A stretch of DNA of 64,000 nucleotides from assembly GCA_963971305.1 (NCBI GenBank), contig OZ020303.1, positions 20,519,184-20,583,183 of the forward strand, given 5' to 3'. Source of the stretch: Arcuatula senhousia. Taxonomy: Eukaryota > Mollusca > Bivalvia > Mytilida > Mytilidae. Each line of letters starts with the position of its first letter. Within the stretch, counting starts at the first letter, position 1. The position numbers and the translations under genes were made by a program. The notes below the pieces were generated by a model. That model did not search any database, was not told the DNA's origin, and was given only the letters and a program-made list of their open reading frames with translations. Of the stretch, positions 1-12,189 are shown piece after piece.

Positions 1-3000
1 TTCTCTTAAAATAAAACAATAAGAATGCCGTTACAGCCACCAATACAACTCCCAGTAATGTCCCTAAAACAGCTGCCACAATCTTGGATGAATGGTCCTG
101 GGTATACATAGATTGTTTTTCTGTTGTTGTAGGTTTTATGGTGGGAGGAACTGTTGTTGTAACTAGAAGTACAGTGATATTTTGGGAAAATCCAAATTCA
201 CAGAAATAAAGTCAATATTTTGGGCAAAAATCATACCATTGAGTGAGTAGATTTGTCATTAACCTATCAAATGTCCTGCTGCTTTTATGCCTCCCACAAA
301 TAAGTTATGGGGCCCATGTTTACTAATGTTTATGAAAATTGGTTTAATGATGATAAGGGTTGATGATACATGCAGACAGCTGAATTGGCTTACACTCTGT
401 TTTTTTTTTCCACAAAAATCAAATAGTCAAAGGGCAGTAATTCAGGCAAAAAATCCAAACAGAGCAAATTATTATTTAGATCTTTAACTTCTGACAATAA
501 GTTCACTCTTTTTTAACATGAAGGTGTGTTCCGATGGCAGTTATGTTGTCTTATAAGTGTGTTTCATGTTGTTGTCTATTGTGTCAGCTGGTTTTGTATC
601 TACCTTTTTAGTTTCATGTTGTTGTCAATTGTGTCAGCTGGTTTTGTATCTACCTTTTTAGTTTCATGTTGTTGTCTATTGTGTCAGGTGGTTTTGTATC
701 TACCTTTTTAGTTTCATGTTGTTGTCTATTGTGTCAGCTGGTTTTGTATCTACCTTTTTAAGTTTTATGTTGTTGTCTATTGTTGTATATTGTGTCAGCT
801 GGTTTTGTATATACCTTTTTAGACTTCTGACATTTCAATACCCCATTTTTACTTCTTTGCTCTTAATTATTCACTCAAGAGAAAAACCTTACCATTATCA
901 ATGACCATGGGATTAGTGGCTGTTCTAATACAATAGACACACAAATCATGCTCATTAAAACACACACAGTTCAGTGATGTTGATTTGGGTTCAACCTGAA
1001 AAAATAACAGGTAGAACTTGTAAAACATGCACAGTCTAATGATGTTGAATGGGGCACAACCTGAAAAAAAGAGAGAGAATGTAAAGTAAAAGCTTTGCAA
1101 CATCATGCAAAGAAGTTCATTACAAAAATGGGACTTTCCCTACTGGACCAACGGAATTAATTAAACAGTAACTTTAAGGCAGACAAAAATAGTCTGTATT
1201 ATGACGTGACTAGTACCAAGTTTGGGATATCAGTGCACATTGAATACTTCATGGAATAACAAAAAGATGACTGTTCTGGATAGCTAATTTAATATGGAAA
1301 GAAGAATTATCAAAGCCATCTTCACAAGTTAAGATGCATATTTTTGGACTATTTGCTGCTGACGTCATCACAATATTAAAGTTTTTCAGGGTTTTGCAAA
1401 TTCTTGAAAAAATAAATCTGGGTTGTCCCCTGATATTGTAACTAATATTAGAAGAGTTTACCAGCTTTAAAATGAGATACTACACATGTGATAAATATTT
1501 ATAGAAATAAAGTTACGAGAACAAATGTTAGTATTGTCACCTATGGAAATTCATTTAGAACCATTGAGCCTACCGTATGAAATTAGGTCTGTCACTTATC
1601 TGTCCAAGTTCTGAGGTTTCCTCCACTATTGAAACTTACCACCCTGTATATCCTAGGTGTGTTGAAAGGGGCCTTAACCTTTACACACATACACATGCAA
1701 AAGCTCATATTAGCATACATGTGATGATCCCGCCGGGAGACAAAATCTCCCGACTTTTCTACCCATCTCCTGTTCTCCCGACTTCTTGTGGAATCTCCCG
1801 CTTTTTCAAGACTTGACAAACTTTATATTTAATATACATTTTATTGTTCAATCATAAAACATTTCTGTTGTTTTAGGGGTTTGTCAATTAATCAGACATT
1901 AATTTCACAGGTGAAAGTTGTCAATTAAAGGTTTATTGTAATAATTGACCTAATAATTATATAAACAGGTTAATATTAATCAGTGAAGCAGGTGAATTTG
2001 GCACACACTAGTGCCCCCAATCAACTGAAATGTAATTTTAAAGAGCCTTGAAAATCTCCCGCTTTTTTGTCAAATCTCCAGCTAGAAAAATCCAAATCTC
2101 CAGCTTTGTCATGATGGATCCGTCACATGTATGAATTAGCAAAAACAGTCTTTCCTCTTTTTTAAATATGAAAGAGCTCACATTATGGCTTACAGGAAAC
2201 TTTATAAATTGTTGTCAAACTCACAACATAATTTAAAAGGAATAGGTAGATAAACCAAAAGGATCAAAAAGGCCCCTAAATACAAAGCTCAAGAATAAAG
2301 TTAAAGACATTGTCCATTATGATACAAAATTTCATTCTTGTTCATAAACATCAAAAATCAAATCAATCAATTGATAATAAAGCTCACCACATTACACAGA
2401 AATTTCAATAAACAAGAATGGAATGTAATTAAAATTCTAAGGGGTCATCCATGCAAAAAAAGAGGCCACAGCCAGCGTCCAAACCACACATTGTGCTTAG
2501 TCACTAGGTGAACCTATCACATGTGGCATTTGTCAGTAAGGTGGAATGGACTTTAACCATTATTCTGTAAGTGATCATCCAAGTGGAAAATATAGGTCAC
2601 AGCAAGCATCAGAAGCATGCATAGTGCTGAATATTACTGGATGCATCTACCATACTAATATGGTTGAAGTGGCACTTGTCAGTATTTTGATGGAATAGAC
2701 ATTTAACTATTCTTCAGTAATTAAAAATGTCACCCATGCAGAAAATTTAGGTCATAGTCAGCATCTAAAGCATGAAATGTGCTTAGCATCACAAGGTGCA
2801 CCTACCATACAAATATGATTGATGTGGCAATTGTCAGTAAGCAAAAATGGACATTATTAACTTTTCTTCATTAAGTGAATGTGGACACCAATGCTTGGGG
2901 TTTCCCAAAGGACCCCCTCACTCTATAAGGTGAGCTAAAAACTATTTCTTAGCAGTACTTACAGTAACCTTGTATGTTCCAGGCTGAACATTATAAAACC

Positions 3001-6000
3001 AATACTGAAACTATAAACAGAAATAGTATTTATTTAAGAAAAAATATATATTAAACTGTGCTTGAACAGTACAAAATTAAGATAAACTTGTTGTAATACA
3101 TGTGAGGTATACATTTTATATGCAGTATTTATGACAAATTTCAGGACTTTGTTTAAAAACTGATATCAGAGTGAACTGCTGCTCTTTTTTATTGTAAAAA
3201 ACCCTTTTTTAACTGTTCAAAAAACATAAAAAATAAATAAATAAAATTACTCAGAGTTATTTCCCTTAGCCTTAATATATGCCAAGTATATTGGATCACA
3301 TCGATACAAAATGTTTCAGTATAAGAAAAGGAATGTATTTTCACCATTATATACATGAGTGTATGAAGTTTCATAAAAACTTATCTTAAATTGTAGGCTC
3401 CTTACGATCATTACCAGAATTACAGTCTTCCATAGAAGACAAGTGCTGTCTGCACTTTATAGTTACAGGAATATAAATTGATTTACACCATAGAGTACTA
3501 CAGGTGAATTCTAAATTCTCAATATGAAGAGACCACAGCATTTAATTTTGGGAAAACAGTGATTAAAATTTTTGTGATGCTGCAGGATGCAATACAAATG
3601 CACCATGTCAAAATGACCCCTTTGTATTAATTTTCAACATGTTGCAGGTGAAAAGAGAAAATAAAAGTTAATTCCTGGTGATTTAGCTTTATTCTTACAT
3701 ATGATGTAACAGCAGACTTTTCTACCAAGATGTCATCCCCATTCTGATCAACTTCTACCAGTCTAATGATAAATTCTTTGAAACTGAATGAATCTGGTGG
3801 TTTTGCAAACTGGATATAAATTCGTTTATCTATACTGCTGCTATGGTAACCAATGGTTGTGACCCAATTAGCTGATGGAGTTGTCCCAAGATCTGAAAAA
3901 TATATTTCATAAAAAATTCACTACATGATGCCAGTTGTCAAATTCTTTTTGGTTATTGAAATTCTCCACAAAAAAGAAATCTGTGAGCCAATGCTCACTA
4001 GTGATACCCCCCTTTCACAACTATGCCATGTGTTAAATAAAAAGTTTACATCAAACAAGAAGTAAATGTTTGATGGATCCAAATATGTATCCCACAATAC
4101 ATCATGTCCATATCAAACTTGTTACCAACAAGTAATAACTGCAACAGTGAAACTGCTACTAAGTCTCCTAAGCAAAGTATCCCAATCATGACTCATGTGG
4201 AATACTCTCAGAACCCCTATTGTGCCAAATGCTTTGTCTTATCATAAGGAATAATACTATATATGATTATAGGGTGGGGATCTCAATAGTTTTAAAGATA
4301 TTAAGTATTTTGTCATTTGAAGGGGTTGGGTATGACCCTTTCAGACACATCTATGGTACCAAATGATTCAGCTTACCATAAGGACTAAGAATATATATGG
4401 TTATAGGGTGGGAATCCCAATGATTTTCAAGGTATGAATTATTTTGTCATTTGAGAGGGTGGGGCATGATCCCCTCAGACTACCCTATGGTACCAGATTT
4501 GTCTTACAATAAGGACTAAGAATATATATGCCTATAGGGTGGGAACTCAATGGTTTTTGATATATTAAAAAAATATCAATTTTCTAGGTATTTGGAGGAG
4601 CTTGTCACAGCCACTGGGGGCCCCTACACTTTGAAAATTATAAGTACCAACAACATACAATGTTCTATCATTGTGCAAAATTTGAACAAATTATTTCAAG
4701 CATAACATGCATAAAGTACAAAAGTGTTGTATAAAGTGTTAACTGTGACGGAAACATTTTAAGTTTTGTGCAAACAGAAAGTTGATGTTTGATTGACCTA
4801 AAATCATATCATATAATGCATCATGGCCATATAAAGCTTTTCACCAAATATCAACAACCTAGAAATAATAGTATATGAGTTAAGAGTAAACAAAAAGTGG
4901 GACACCGGGGTGGGACAGATCCTCGGAACTACGGAACCTAGGATGGACACAGGTAAAACAGTATACCCCCCTCTTCTTTTAAGTGGGGGTATGAAAATCA
5001 CAAAAATTTCCACCCCCAAAAAAAACAGAGTTCCTCTGGAATCATCTTCTAGTTCAGCCACTGATGTAGTTTGATTGGGTCTTAAAAGTGGAAACTTACC
5101 ATAGTTGGGTTGGACCTTTACTGTCATGGACAAAGATTTTCCATCTTTCTCATTATCAGGGGGCAGCGGTAAGCTATACACCTCAAAGTCAAAGATGGTA
5201 GGTATGTTAACAAGTATAGCCCATATCTCAAATTTAATATCACCCTAAAAAGAACAAAGTATAACAGCAGTTAGATTTATTTGAGAATACATCAAATAAT
5301 TGTATCATCTTCTTCTTGTATAGATCTACCAGAAATGCTTTTCATTGGATTTTCTAAGTTTTATATTGAAAGAAGGACTAAGAGCAAGCTCACTAAGGCT
5401 AACCCCCTCTCATTCTGTTTTATATCCAAGAGCAATTTCTTCATGCACTACTTCCTTAGTGAAAAGTTTCATCAAATTTATCAAGCTGTTTATGAGGAGA
5501 CTATATTAAGAGAAAAACCTTAAATAAAAAACATTCTACCACATAGAAACATAACCATTAAAGAATTACCAGGCAAGTACTTGCTTGTATCATTTGCCTC
5601 ACCATAAAATAATTTATGAAATGATATCGAGTAAATGAACACGAGACCACCATATGTTGACTCCAACTGCAAATAATTTTTATGAGCTGTATGGCAATTT
5701 TGGAAATTTATTCCTCATCAGCAGCTCTATCACCCAAACATAGGAACTCCATAATTTCATTTTATGCCTAAAAAATGGGTCAAAGACAGAAATGGCTGGA
5801 TTTTGTTTAACAGGAAGTAATATGAGCAACAGACATTTAAATCGAACCCCACGTTATGGGAGCCCATGCTGATGCTGCAAACCAAATATCAAGAGGCTGT
5901 GATTAGTAGTTGCTGAGAAAACTGTTACTAAAGTATTTTCCCCGCCCGACGGTCACCATTTTATAATCCGGATTTTCACTAGTGAAACAGGACCAAATAT

Positions 6001-9000
6001 ATAAAACAAAACGAAATCCAAATAAATATAGCTAAGGGCAAAACTACGATGGAGGGAGTTAAACCTTGGGTTTTAGAATTAACATAAAATTTAATAAATG
6101 GTTTTAAACAAAGTGTATACATGAGATGTAATATCATGTACAAGTCACATGCAAGTACACCATATCTGAACAAGAGGCTCCCAAGAGCCTGAATCGCTCA
6201 CCTGAACTACACAGATACATATATTTGTAGGTATTATTGTGCTTAACCATATGCGATTTAAATTTATGAAATATCTTGGTTAGTTTTCAAGATATTGGGC
6301 TTAATAAGTGCAAATTTGGCAAAAATTAGGAAAAAGAACAATAACTCCCACATCAGCAGTCAGATCTTTTCGGAAATTTCAAGACAGGTAGATCTTAATA
6401 TGTTGATCACTTTTGATTCTTGCACAATTTTGATATCTGAAACCAGTTTTGAGTTATTAGCAAAAAAATGAAATTTGCCCCTAAGTTCTATTTTTAGCCA
6501 TGGTGGCCATGTTTTTTTTACGAATCAAAAATCTGAACGATAGAGTTGTAGCATATAAGCTATCAAACAGTGTGCCATGTTAAGATGCAGTTGGTCTTAC
6601 CGTTTCAGACAAGTCAGGGGAAAAGTAATGAACAATGGTAAATATTGACGCTTTAAGGGCCAAAACTCCTAAAAGAAATGGTTCTACAGCTTTGACCTAA
6701 TTACATGAATTGTAGATCTTGATGTGCTTAATCATATGCAATTTGAATTTTTGAAATATCTTGTATAGTTTTCAAGATATATGGCTAAATAAGTGAAAAA
6801 AATTTAAAAAAATCCAGAAAAAGGGCAATAACTGCTATGTCGTTTGTTGGATCTTCTTGAAAATTTTAGAGCAGGTAGATCATGAGATGCTAATCACTTT
6901 TGTCTCCCATCAGAATTTTGATATCTGTTACCGTTTTTGAGTTATTTGCAAAAAACTGTAATTTGACCCCTATGTTCTATTTTAAGCCATGGAGGCCATA
7001 TTTTTTGACGAATCAAAAATCTGAACGATAGAATTGTAGCATTAATGCTATTAAACAACTGTGCCAAGTTTGGTTGAAGTTGGATGTATGGTGTCAGACA
7101 AGTTAATCTTTGAAATTCAGGGTAAAAGTAATGAAAAATGGTAAATTTTGACGCTTTAAGGGCCATAACTCCTAAAAGAAATGGTTCTACAGCTTTGACC
7201 TAATTACATGAAATGTAGATCTTGATGTGCTTAATCATATGCAATTTGAATTTTTAAAATATCTTGTATAGTTTTCAAGATATAGGGCTAAATAAGTGCA
7301 AAATTTTGAAAAAATCCAAAAAAAGGGCAATAACTCCTACATCAGTTGTTGGGTCTTCTTGAAAATTTCAGGGCAGGTAGATCTTTAGGTGCTGATCACT
7401 TTTACCCTTGCCAGAATTTTGATATCTGTAACCGTTTTAGAGTTATTTGCAAAAAACTGCAATTTACCCCTATGTTCTATTTTTAGCCATGGCGGCCATG
7501 TTTTTCAACGAATCAAAAATCCCCACGCTAGTTTTATACTACCTATGCTAATAAACAACTGTGCCAAATTTAAAAGCCATTGGACTTATGGTGTTAGAGG
7601 AGTTAACGTTTGAAAAATGTTAACGACGACGGACAACGACGGACGACGACGGACGCCAAGTGATGGCAATAGCTCACATGGACCTTCGGTCCAGGTGAGC
7701 TAAAAATAAAGAGCATACATCTGTAACACGGGAAATTGATTTACTGACTCCACACGGGGAATAAAGACAAAGTCCAGTAATATTATAATTTATGAAAGGA
7801 TATGACAAGCCAGACAACACCACATGATCAACTTCAGTTACATACAACATTAACCTGCTGGGTTTCTGACCAAGAAAAAAACATTCTATCAAAGATTTGA
7901 CTTTCCAGTTTCTTTAAGCATTGAAAAGTTTATTAGCAAATGGTACTTTTTGTAATAACCCTACCCTGAAGCAAAAATAATTATTTAGACTCTTGGGGCT
8001 CCCGCAGGGTACCCCCCTCAGGTCGCAAGGTCGCTTTTAAAAGGGGCCTGAGGTCGCAAGGTCGCTTTTTAAAGGCTTATTTTGGCGGAGGTCGCAGGTC
8101 GTTTTTTGGCATAGGTCGATTTTATGAAGTGTAGGTCGGAAGTCGCCCTTAAAAAGTCCTCAGGTCACAGGTCGTTTTTAACCCTGCGGGAGCCACACTC
8201 TTGTTTAAATACTTGCATTTTTAGTTGATGAGTTTAATTCTCTGCCATTGAAGGAAAAAATATAACATCTTGTATCAATAGGATTGTTATTTCTCCTGAA
8301 CAACTGGAAGCCTTTTAAGTATTTGAAGCTAGCTAAAAATGAAAAAACAAAGAATTAAGATTATCAAAATTAAGATGATTTACAACTTAACATTGGAAAT
8401 TAAAATATTAATATTAAACAATATTTGTTCCTATGAACTATAGAGTTACAAGTCAAAAGACCAGCTAGTAGAAAAATTACACAAACTGGCAATTTCATTT
8501 TGTATATTTGGTCAGCAATGCTTTATTTTTAGAGTAACAAACTATACTTGGATAGTAAATAATTCATTTTCATAGCAGTTTGTCTGAGTTAAGCAAAAGT
8601 TCTTAAAAAGTCATGAGAAATATTTGAATTCATTTATTTTCCTGGTGATTTATTTTCATGTTTCCTCAAAAAGGCATTTTATTGGGTCTTAACTTTTGTG
8701 GTTTGCAAATGATGTTAGAATGAGTCATTGTCAAATTAACACGTCACTGAATTCCTATTTTCCTGGTTGAGTGCCATCCTTGAATAATAATGATGCCCAC
8801 AAATAATAGCGAGCAAAGCTCGCAAGCAGGCACGAAGTGCCCGCTCGAGCGGAGAGCTCTACGGCATTTGTTTCCGCGAGAAATTTGCTAATGCTGATAT
8901 AGATTTTTTATGGTCCGGAAAGGGTTATTATTTTTTCAGGACCGGAGTGAATGTTAAAATAATTTCTAAGAAAAGAAATAATGCTTAAAAAAATAATAAA

Positions 9001-10608
9001 TTGCGCTTTTTACAAGAAAATAATATTCTTAAAATAATAAATACACATAAGCTGCTCGTTTCGTCTTGGTTATATGCACGTACGAAACTAACGTGCCTCG
9101 AAGCTTAATCGCCCCATACCATCTCGCCCCAAAATAAGCAAATGGAAATATTGGAAATTAAATGATAGCGATAGCCCTGAATGTCGACATTTAGAACAAA
9201 ATATGAATAAAAAATATAAAGGAAAAAGATTGTTAGAAATGGAAAAACTTGTTTACCAAATAAACTTATGAATTTCGTCATTTTACACATTTTTATTTTT
9301 TCACATATTTTCAGCCTAGGCTCGCATTTAGGCAATGCCTACTCCATATTAATAGAACAACAGTTATAAAAAGACTGACCATCAGGTGGTACTTTGAGTG
9401 TAACTTCAACTCCAGGGTATACTTTATTATTACTGTGTGTCTTTTCAATAGGAGCCACCAAGAATGTACTGGGTTTACCGGGATACAGTCCATCTTCTCT
9501 ATGGTAGAGGCTTGAAAAGTTGCTCTCCAAGAAATCACAATCTGAAATACATAATTAATCAGATTAAGATACATATATGATAACTGGTATAAATAAAAGA
9601 ACCTTAGTGAGCATGTTAAGTGAGCACGCCAGTGGCGGATCCAGGGGGGGATACACCCCCTTTCCTCCGAAATTTTTAAATTTTTGTGTAGATTTTCAGC
9701 AAAGTTGGTCTGGAATCCCCCCTTTAGCCCACAGAACCCAGTATGTGGAACCCCCCCTTTCAAAAATTATCATAGATTCTTAAATTTGTTGTTCTGCAGT
9801 CTGCAGCATATAGTTCAATGTTAAATTTCCTTTTTTTGACGTACTGTGGTTTCATTATTATTCGTGGGGTATCAATTTTGGTGGTTTTCGTTGGTGGCTT
9901 TGACCCACGAAATTTGATACCCCACGAAAAAGAAATTTAACATTTATTTGAATGCTATCAATTTCAGAACCACCAAATTAAGACTCCACGAACTAATGAA
10001 TTTTCATCAAACCACAAAAATTGATACCCACGAAAATAAATGAATCCACAGTATTTAATTTCGTGGGTCACGGCCATCCACGAAAACCACAAAAATTGAA
10101 ACCCAACGAATAATAATGAATCCACTATTACTATATGGGACTCCACACTCAGTGTCTGCAATTTGAAATAATGTTAAAAAGCTGTGAAAATAATATTTTG
10201 GAAAATATTCAATGGATAGAGGTAATATACAGGGCTGCCAACTTTTGAAAATTTGAAATCTGCTTTTTAATTATTTCATTGATGTTTCCTATTATATTCA
10301 TTTATAATATAAAGAAAAAACAAGAATATGTCCAAAAGACATAATGCCCCATCTACAAACATTTGGGATGAACAGACAGACGAACAAATGGACAAAAGGG
10401 TAAAGGAATGAACAGACCAGTGGAGGGAGGGACCCAAACATTATAGCCTCCCTACGTTCGTGGATGGGTGCATAAAAATCAGAAAGGTTGGCAACCCTGC
10501 ATGAACCACTGGTGCACAAAGTACCAGAAGAATTTTGCAGATGGCACTAGTTTTCATTGATTTACCTTCACTTGAAGAACTGTAATGAACTACACAATTC
10601 AGACCAGC
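1..10608 (-). CDS. Single-pass membrane receptor-like protein, partial (3' part missing)
   Basis: Exons in minus-strand order are 10566-10608, 9380-9541, 5100-5244, 3699-3892, 2963-3010, 893-995 and 1-162 (cut by the window edge). All have AG acceptors and GT donors, and phases agree except between 9380-9541 (ends phase 1) and 5100-5244 (starts phase 0), where a small exon or another donor is probably missed. The exon at 1-162 encodes a Thr/Pro-rich stalk, then a hydrophobic stretch (VLGTLLGVVLVAVTAFLLF) and FKR, so a type I orientation with the cytoplasmic part beyond the left edge is inferred. The exons at 3699-3892 and 2963-3010 read like a fibronectin-type strand pair ending WFYNVQPGTYKVT, followed by a Cys-rich patch (NCVCFNEHDLCVYC). 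This layout could suit an IL-17 receptor D-like ectodomain, but no diagnostic domain is visible and the family is a guess. The 5' end is not identified; a possible further exon lies at 13465-13491. Confidence 0.6.
561..822. repeat. 50-bp minisatellite, about five copies
   Basis: Units start at 561, 611, 661, 711 and about 762, each beginning GTTTCATGTTGTTGTC. The last unit carries a small internal duplication. The sequence that follows (gacttctgacatttcaatacccc) resembles text also found near 14685, so the array probably grew inside one copy of a dispersed repeat. Apparent short reading frames here are artefacts of the array. Confidence 0.9.
957..1072 (-). other. Duplicated splice acceptor and exon start
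   Basis: About 50 bp containing the acceptor and first 40 or so bases of the 893-995 exon (957-1006) are repeated 65 bp away at 1022-1072. The second copy keeps a polypyrimidine tract and AG at 1061-1062, and its frame reads VVPHSTSLDCACF against VEPKSTSLNCVCF in the real exon. It has no donor of its own, so it is either a decaying duplicate or an alternative upstream acceptor. Confidence 0.6.
1714..2133. mobile_element. Non-autonomous DNA element with 17-bp inverted ends
   Basis: The left end CATACATGTGATGATCC (1714-1730) matches the reverse complement of 2116-2133, CATACATGTGACGGATCC, with one substitution and one indel. Just inside each end, GGGAGA/TCTCCC-type motifs repeat in both orientations. 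There is no transposase-like frame. It lies in an intron of the left-hand membrane-protein gene. Confidence 0.65.
2440..2895. repeat. Tandem repeat, three diverged units of about 130-155 bp
   Basis: Each unit has a GTCATCCATGCA-like start (near 2444, 2572 and 2729), a GGTCACAGC-like core and a GTGGCAnTTGTCAGTA motif. Divergence is high, so the array is old. It is intronic. Confidence 0.7.
4190..4560. repeat. Tandem repeat, about 130-bp units
   Basis: The core TATAGGGTGGG(G/A)A recurs near 4267, 4401 and 4533, with CTATGGTACCA and ATTTTGTCATTTGA between. At least two and a half units are present. It is intronic in the left-hand membrane-protein gene. Confidence 0.7.
6169..7703. mobile_element. 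Hairpin-ended element with three long internal tandem units
   Basis: The left end carries a hairpin (AGGCTCCCAAGAGCCT) followed by CGCTCACCTG. The right end carries GGACCTTCGGTCC followed by AGGTGAGCT, giving inverted outer motifs (GCTCACCTG / CAGGTGAGC). Inside are three diverged units of roughly 400-480 bp, each with 'ttcaagatat', 'gggcaataactcc' and 'ttttgacgaatcaaaaatc' blocks, followed by a (GACGGAC)-like microsatellite at 7622-7652. A shortened relative is at 24231-25000. No protein is encoded. Confidence 0.75.
7997..8194. mobile_element. 198-bp MITE with perfect 14-bp inverted repeats
   Basis: GGCTCCCGCAGGGT (7997-8010) is an exact reverse complement of 8181-8194. ACTCTTG occurs just outside both ends (7989-7995 and 8197-8203), consistent with a 7-8 bp target duplication of hAT type. 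The interior is a run of AGGTCGCAAGGTCGC-like repeats. Confidence 0.8.
8808..8862. other. Cluster of short GC-rich hairpins
   Basis: Three palindromes follow one another: GCGAGCAAAGCTCGC, GGCACGAAGTGCC, and a CTCGAGCGGAGAGCTC-like one. The GC content contrasts sharply with the AT-rich surroundings. It is probably a repeat terminus, but no partner end was found. Confidence 0.5.
9629..9780. mobile_element. Remnant with GTGGCGGATCCAG terminus
   Basis: CAGTGGCGGATCCAGG followed by a G-run and two 'acccccc(t)tt' blocks is a common animal DNA-transposon end. A second remnant with the reverse complement (ctggatccgcc) sits at 55880-55955. Both look like decayed non-autonomous copies. Confidence 0.5.
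9842..10126. mobile_element. MITE with about 28-bp inverted ends
   Basis: TACTGTGGTTTCATTATTAT (9842-9861) is mirrored at the right end, where the reverse complement starts GTGGATTCATTATTATTCGT. The interior repeats 'ccacgaaa' and 'aaaattgatacccacg' in both orientations. A diverged relative is at about 48275-48500. It lies in an intron of the left-hand membrane-protein gene. Confidence 0.75.
10235..10500. mobile_element. MITE with CAGGG(C/T)TGCCAAC ends holding an inserted hairpin-element fragment
   Basis: CAGGGCTGCCAAC at the left is mirrored by GGTTGGCAACCCTG near 10486-10499. Inside, from about 10318 to 10475, sits a shortened element that begins 'aacaagaatatgtcc', holds a GACAGACGAAC-like microsatellite and ends near 'ggatgggtgcat'. 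Confidence 0.5.
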
Positions 10609-10816
10609 CTACAAGTAAATACAAGTAGTATTAAGTTTTTGTTGTTGGCTGTTTTAAAATCAAATCATTTAAACTTAAATGTATATCATACAAAACATGT
10701 ATAGAGTAGCAATATAAGAATTTATCATACATTTAGTTTTGATACCTTCAAATTTGTCCATGTGTAACAGCCGTAAATTTACAAGCCATATCTTGACAAG
10801 GGACTTTTTTGCAATA

Positions 10817-10912
10817 TCAAGCCCTCGCTTGCACAAAAGTGGGCAAATATGGCCATATCAAGACCTCGCGTGCACAAAAGTGGGCTAATATGCCATATCA
10901 AGGTCTAGAGCC
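10817..10912. repeat. Short tandem duplication, about 47-bp unit
   Basis: The string ATATCAAG(C/A)CCTCGC(T/G)TGCACAAAAGTGGGC recurs twice, followed by a partial third start. Confidence 0.6.
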
Positions 10913-10983
10913 TCACTTTGAAATTTGATTGTCTGCTATTTATTTTCATTTGTTTGCTGAAAATGTATGATAAAAAGATTATG

Positions 10984-11103
10984 ACACAGGGTTTTCCATA
11001 TTAGATCCCATATCATTCCTAGACCCATATTAGGTCGCGCGCCGCCTCAACCTAATATGGGAGTCTGGGAATGATATGGGACTTGATATGGAAAACCCTG
11101 TGT
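10984..11103. mobile_element. 120-bp near-perfect palindrome, foldback MITE
   Basis: ACACAGGGTTTTCCATAT at the left is mirrored at the right end, and pairing continues for roughly 50 bp to a GC-rich loop (CGCGCGCCGCCTC). GATTAT occurs immediately outside both ends, a likely target duplication. Confidence 0.8.
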
Positions 11104-11149
11104 GATTATCTATATGTATTCGATAGAAAAATATGCAGTAGGTTCAATA

Positions 11150-11431
11150 AGGGAGCAACCATTTGATTTTTATGGGGGGCTATGGATATTTTCTTCGTCC
11201 TGCCTTTTTATTTTCGGAAAAAGTCGAGCCTGGATTTTTCTTTGCGCGCGCAAGCGTGCAAATTTTTTATTTTTAAAGCAACTATAAAATTTTAAGCCAA
11301 AAATACCAACCTGCCTTTTTTTTCACTCAAAGCACTGTTCTGCCTTTTTATTTCTGGATTTTTGCCATCCTGCCTTTTTATTTCAAATTTCACCATAGCC
11401 CCCCCCCCTAAAAATCAAATGGTCGCTCCCT
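11150..11431. mobile_element. 282-bp MITE with about 35-bp inverted repeats
   Basis: AGGGAGCAACCATTTGATTT at the left is mirrored by AAATCAAATGGTCGCTCCCT at the right, followed inward by G-run/C-run arms. The interior repeats 'ctgcctttttattt'. Confidence 0.85.
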
Positions 11432-12189
11432 AAGAATCTACAATGAGTTTTGAAATTGACATTGAAATAGTTTTAATCACTTTATTGATTATGGTATCAT
11501 AGTTTTTATGTTATGGTGAGATTCAAATACAATATCAGATAGAATTTCAAAATAATAAGTTGAAAAGAACTATTCAAATATCGAAAATGTTTTACATTAC
11601 AGATAATTCTCATGGAAAGTATGTATATATGTGTCTAGTCAACACAACTAAAAAAGAGGATAAAAACTACGTTAAATTTAAATTTTACCCATCACTTAAA
11701 TACATGGTTTTCAGTAAATTTTAATAAGGAAACTTTTAAATACTTGAACAAAAGTACATGTAAAAGGTTATCCCACTGTTCCCTAGTCATAAAGTTGGAA
11801 TATTTTAATATTTTACTTCACATATCTTCTTAACAATTCATACATGTATGCCTTTGTCAGGTAAAAGTTGTCTTGAAAAACAGTGATATTTATTGATCAT
11901 TTTTTTGAAAAAAAAGATTTAAATTAATAGATTACCTAAAAAGACTATAGATTTTTCTGTGAAAGACAATAGTTTACTATAAGGTTGATGGGGTATCTAA
12001 AATTTTCAATTACTTTGTCCAAAGAATTTTCTTATATTTCAGTTACAGATAAATTGTAGCTAAAAATGAGCATTTCAAATTTTGGAAATAAAATTAAAGG
12101 TTTACCATCATAATTTTTGTGGAATTGGCCAAGAAAAATGAATGTTTCCACATTTTAAATATTATTATATAGAATCAATAAAAAGCTAC

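Noticed and set aside
561..822. Regular 50-bp repeat resembling a CRISPR array
   Set aside because: Units abut without spacers, the whole unit is repeated, and the genome is eukaryotic.
4804..5181. 125-residue minus-strand open frame
   Set aside because: Only 5100-5181 is exon sequence; the remainder reads through a good GT donor into the intron.
9311..9763. 150-residue minus-strand frame
   Set aside because: It is out of frame with the exon at 9380-9541 and includes sequence from a neighbouring transposon remnant.
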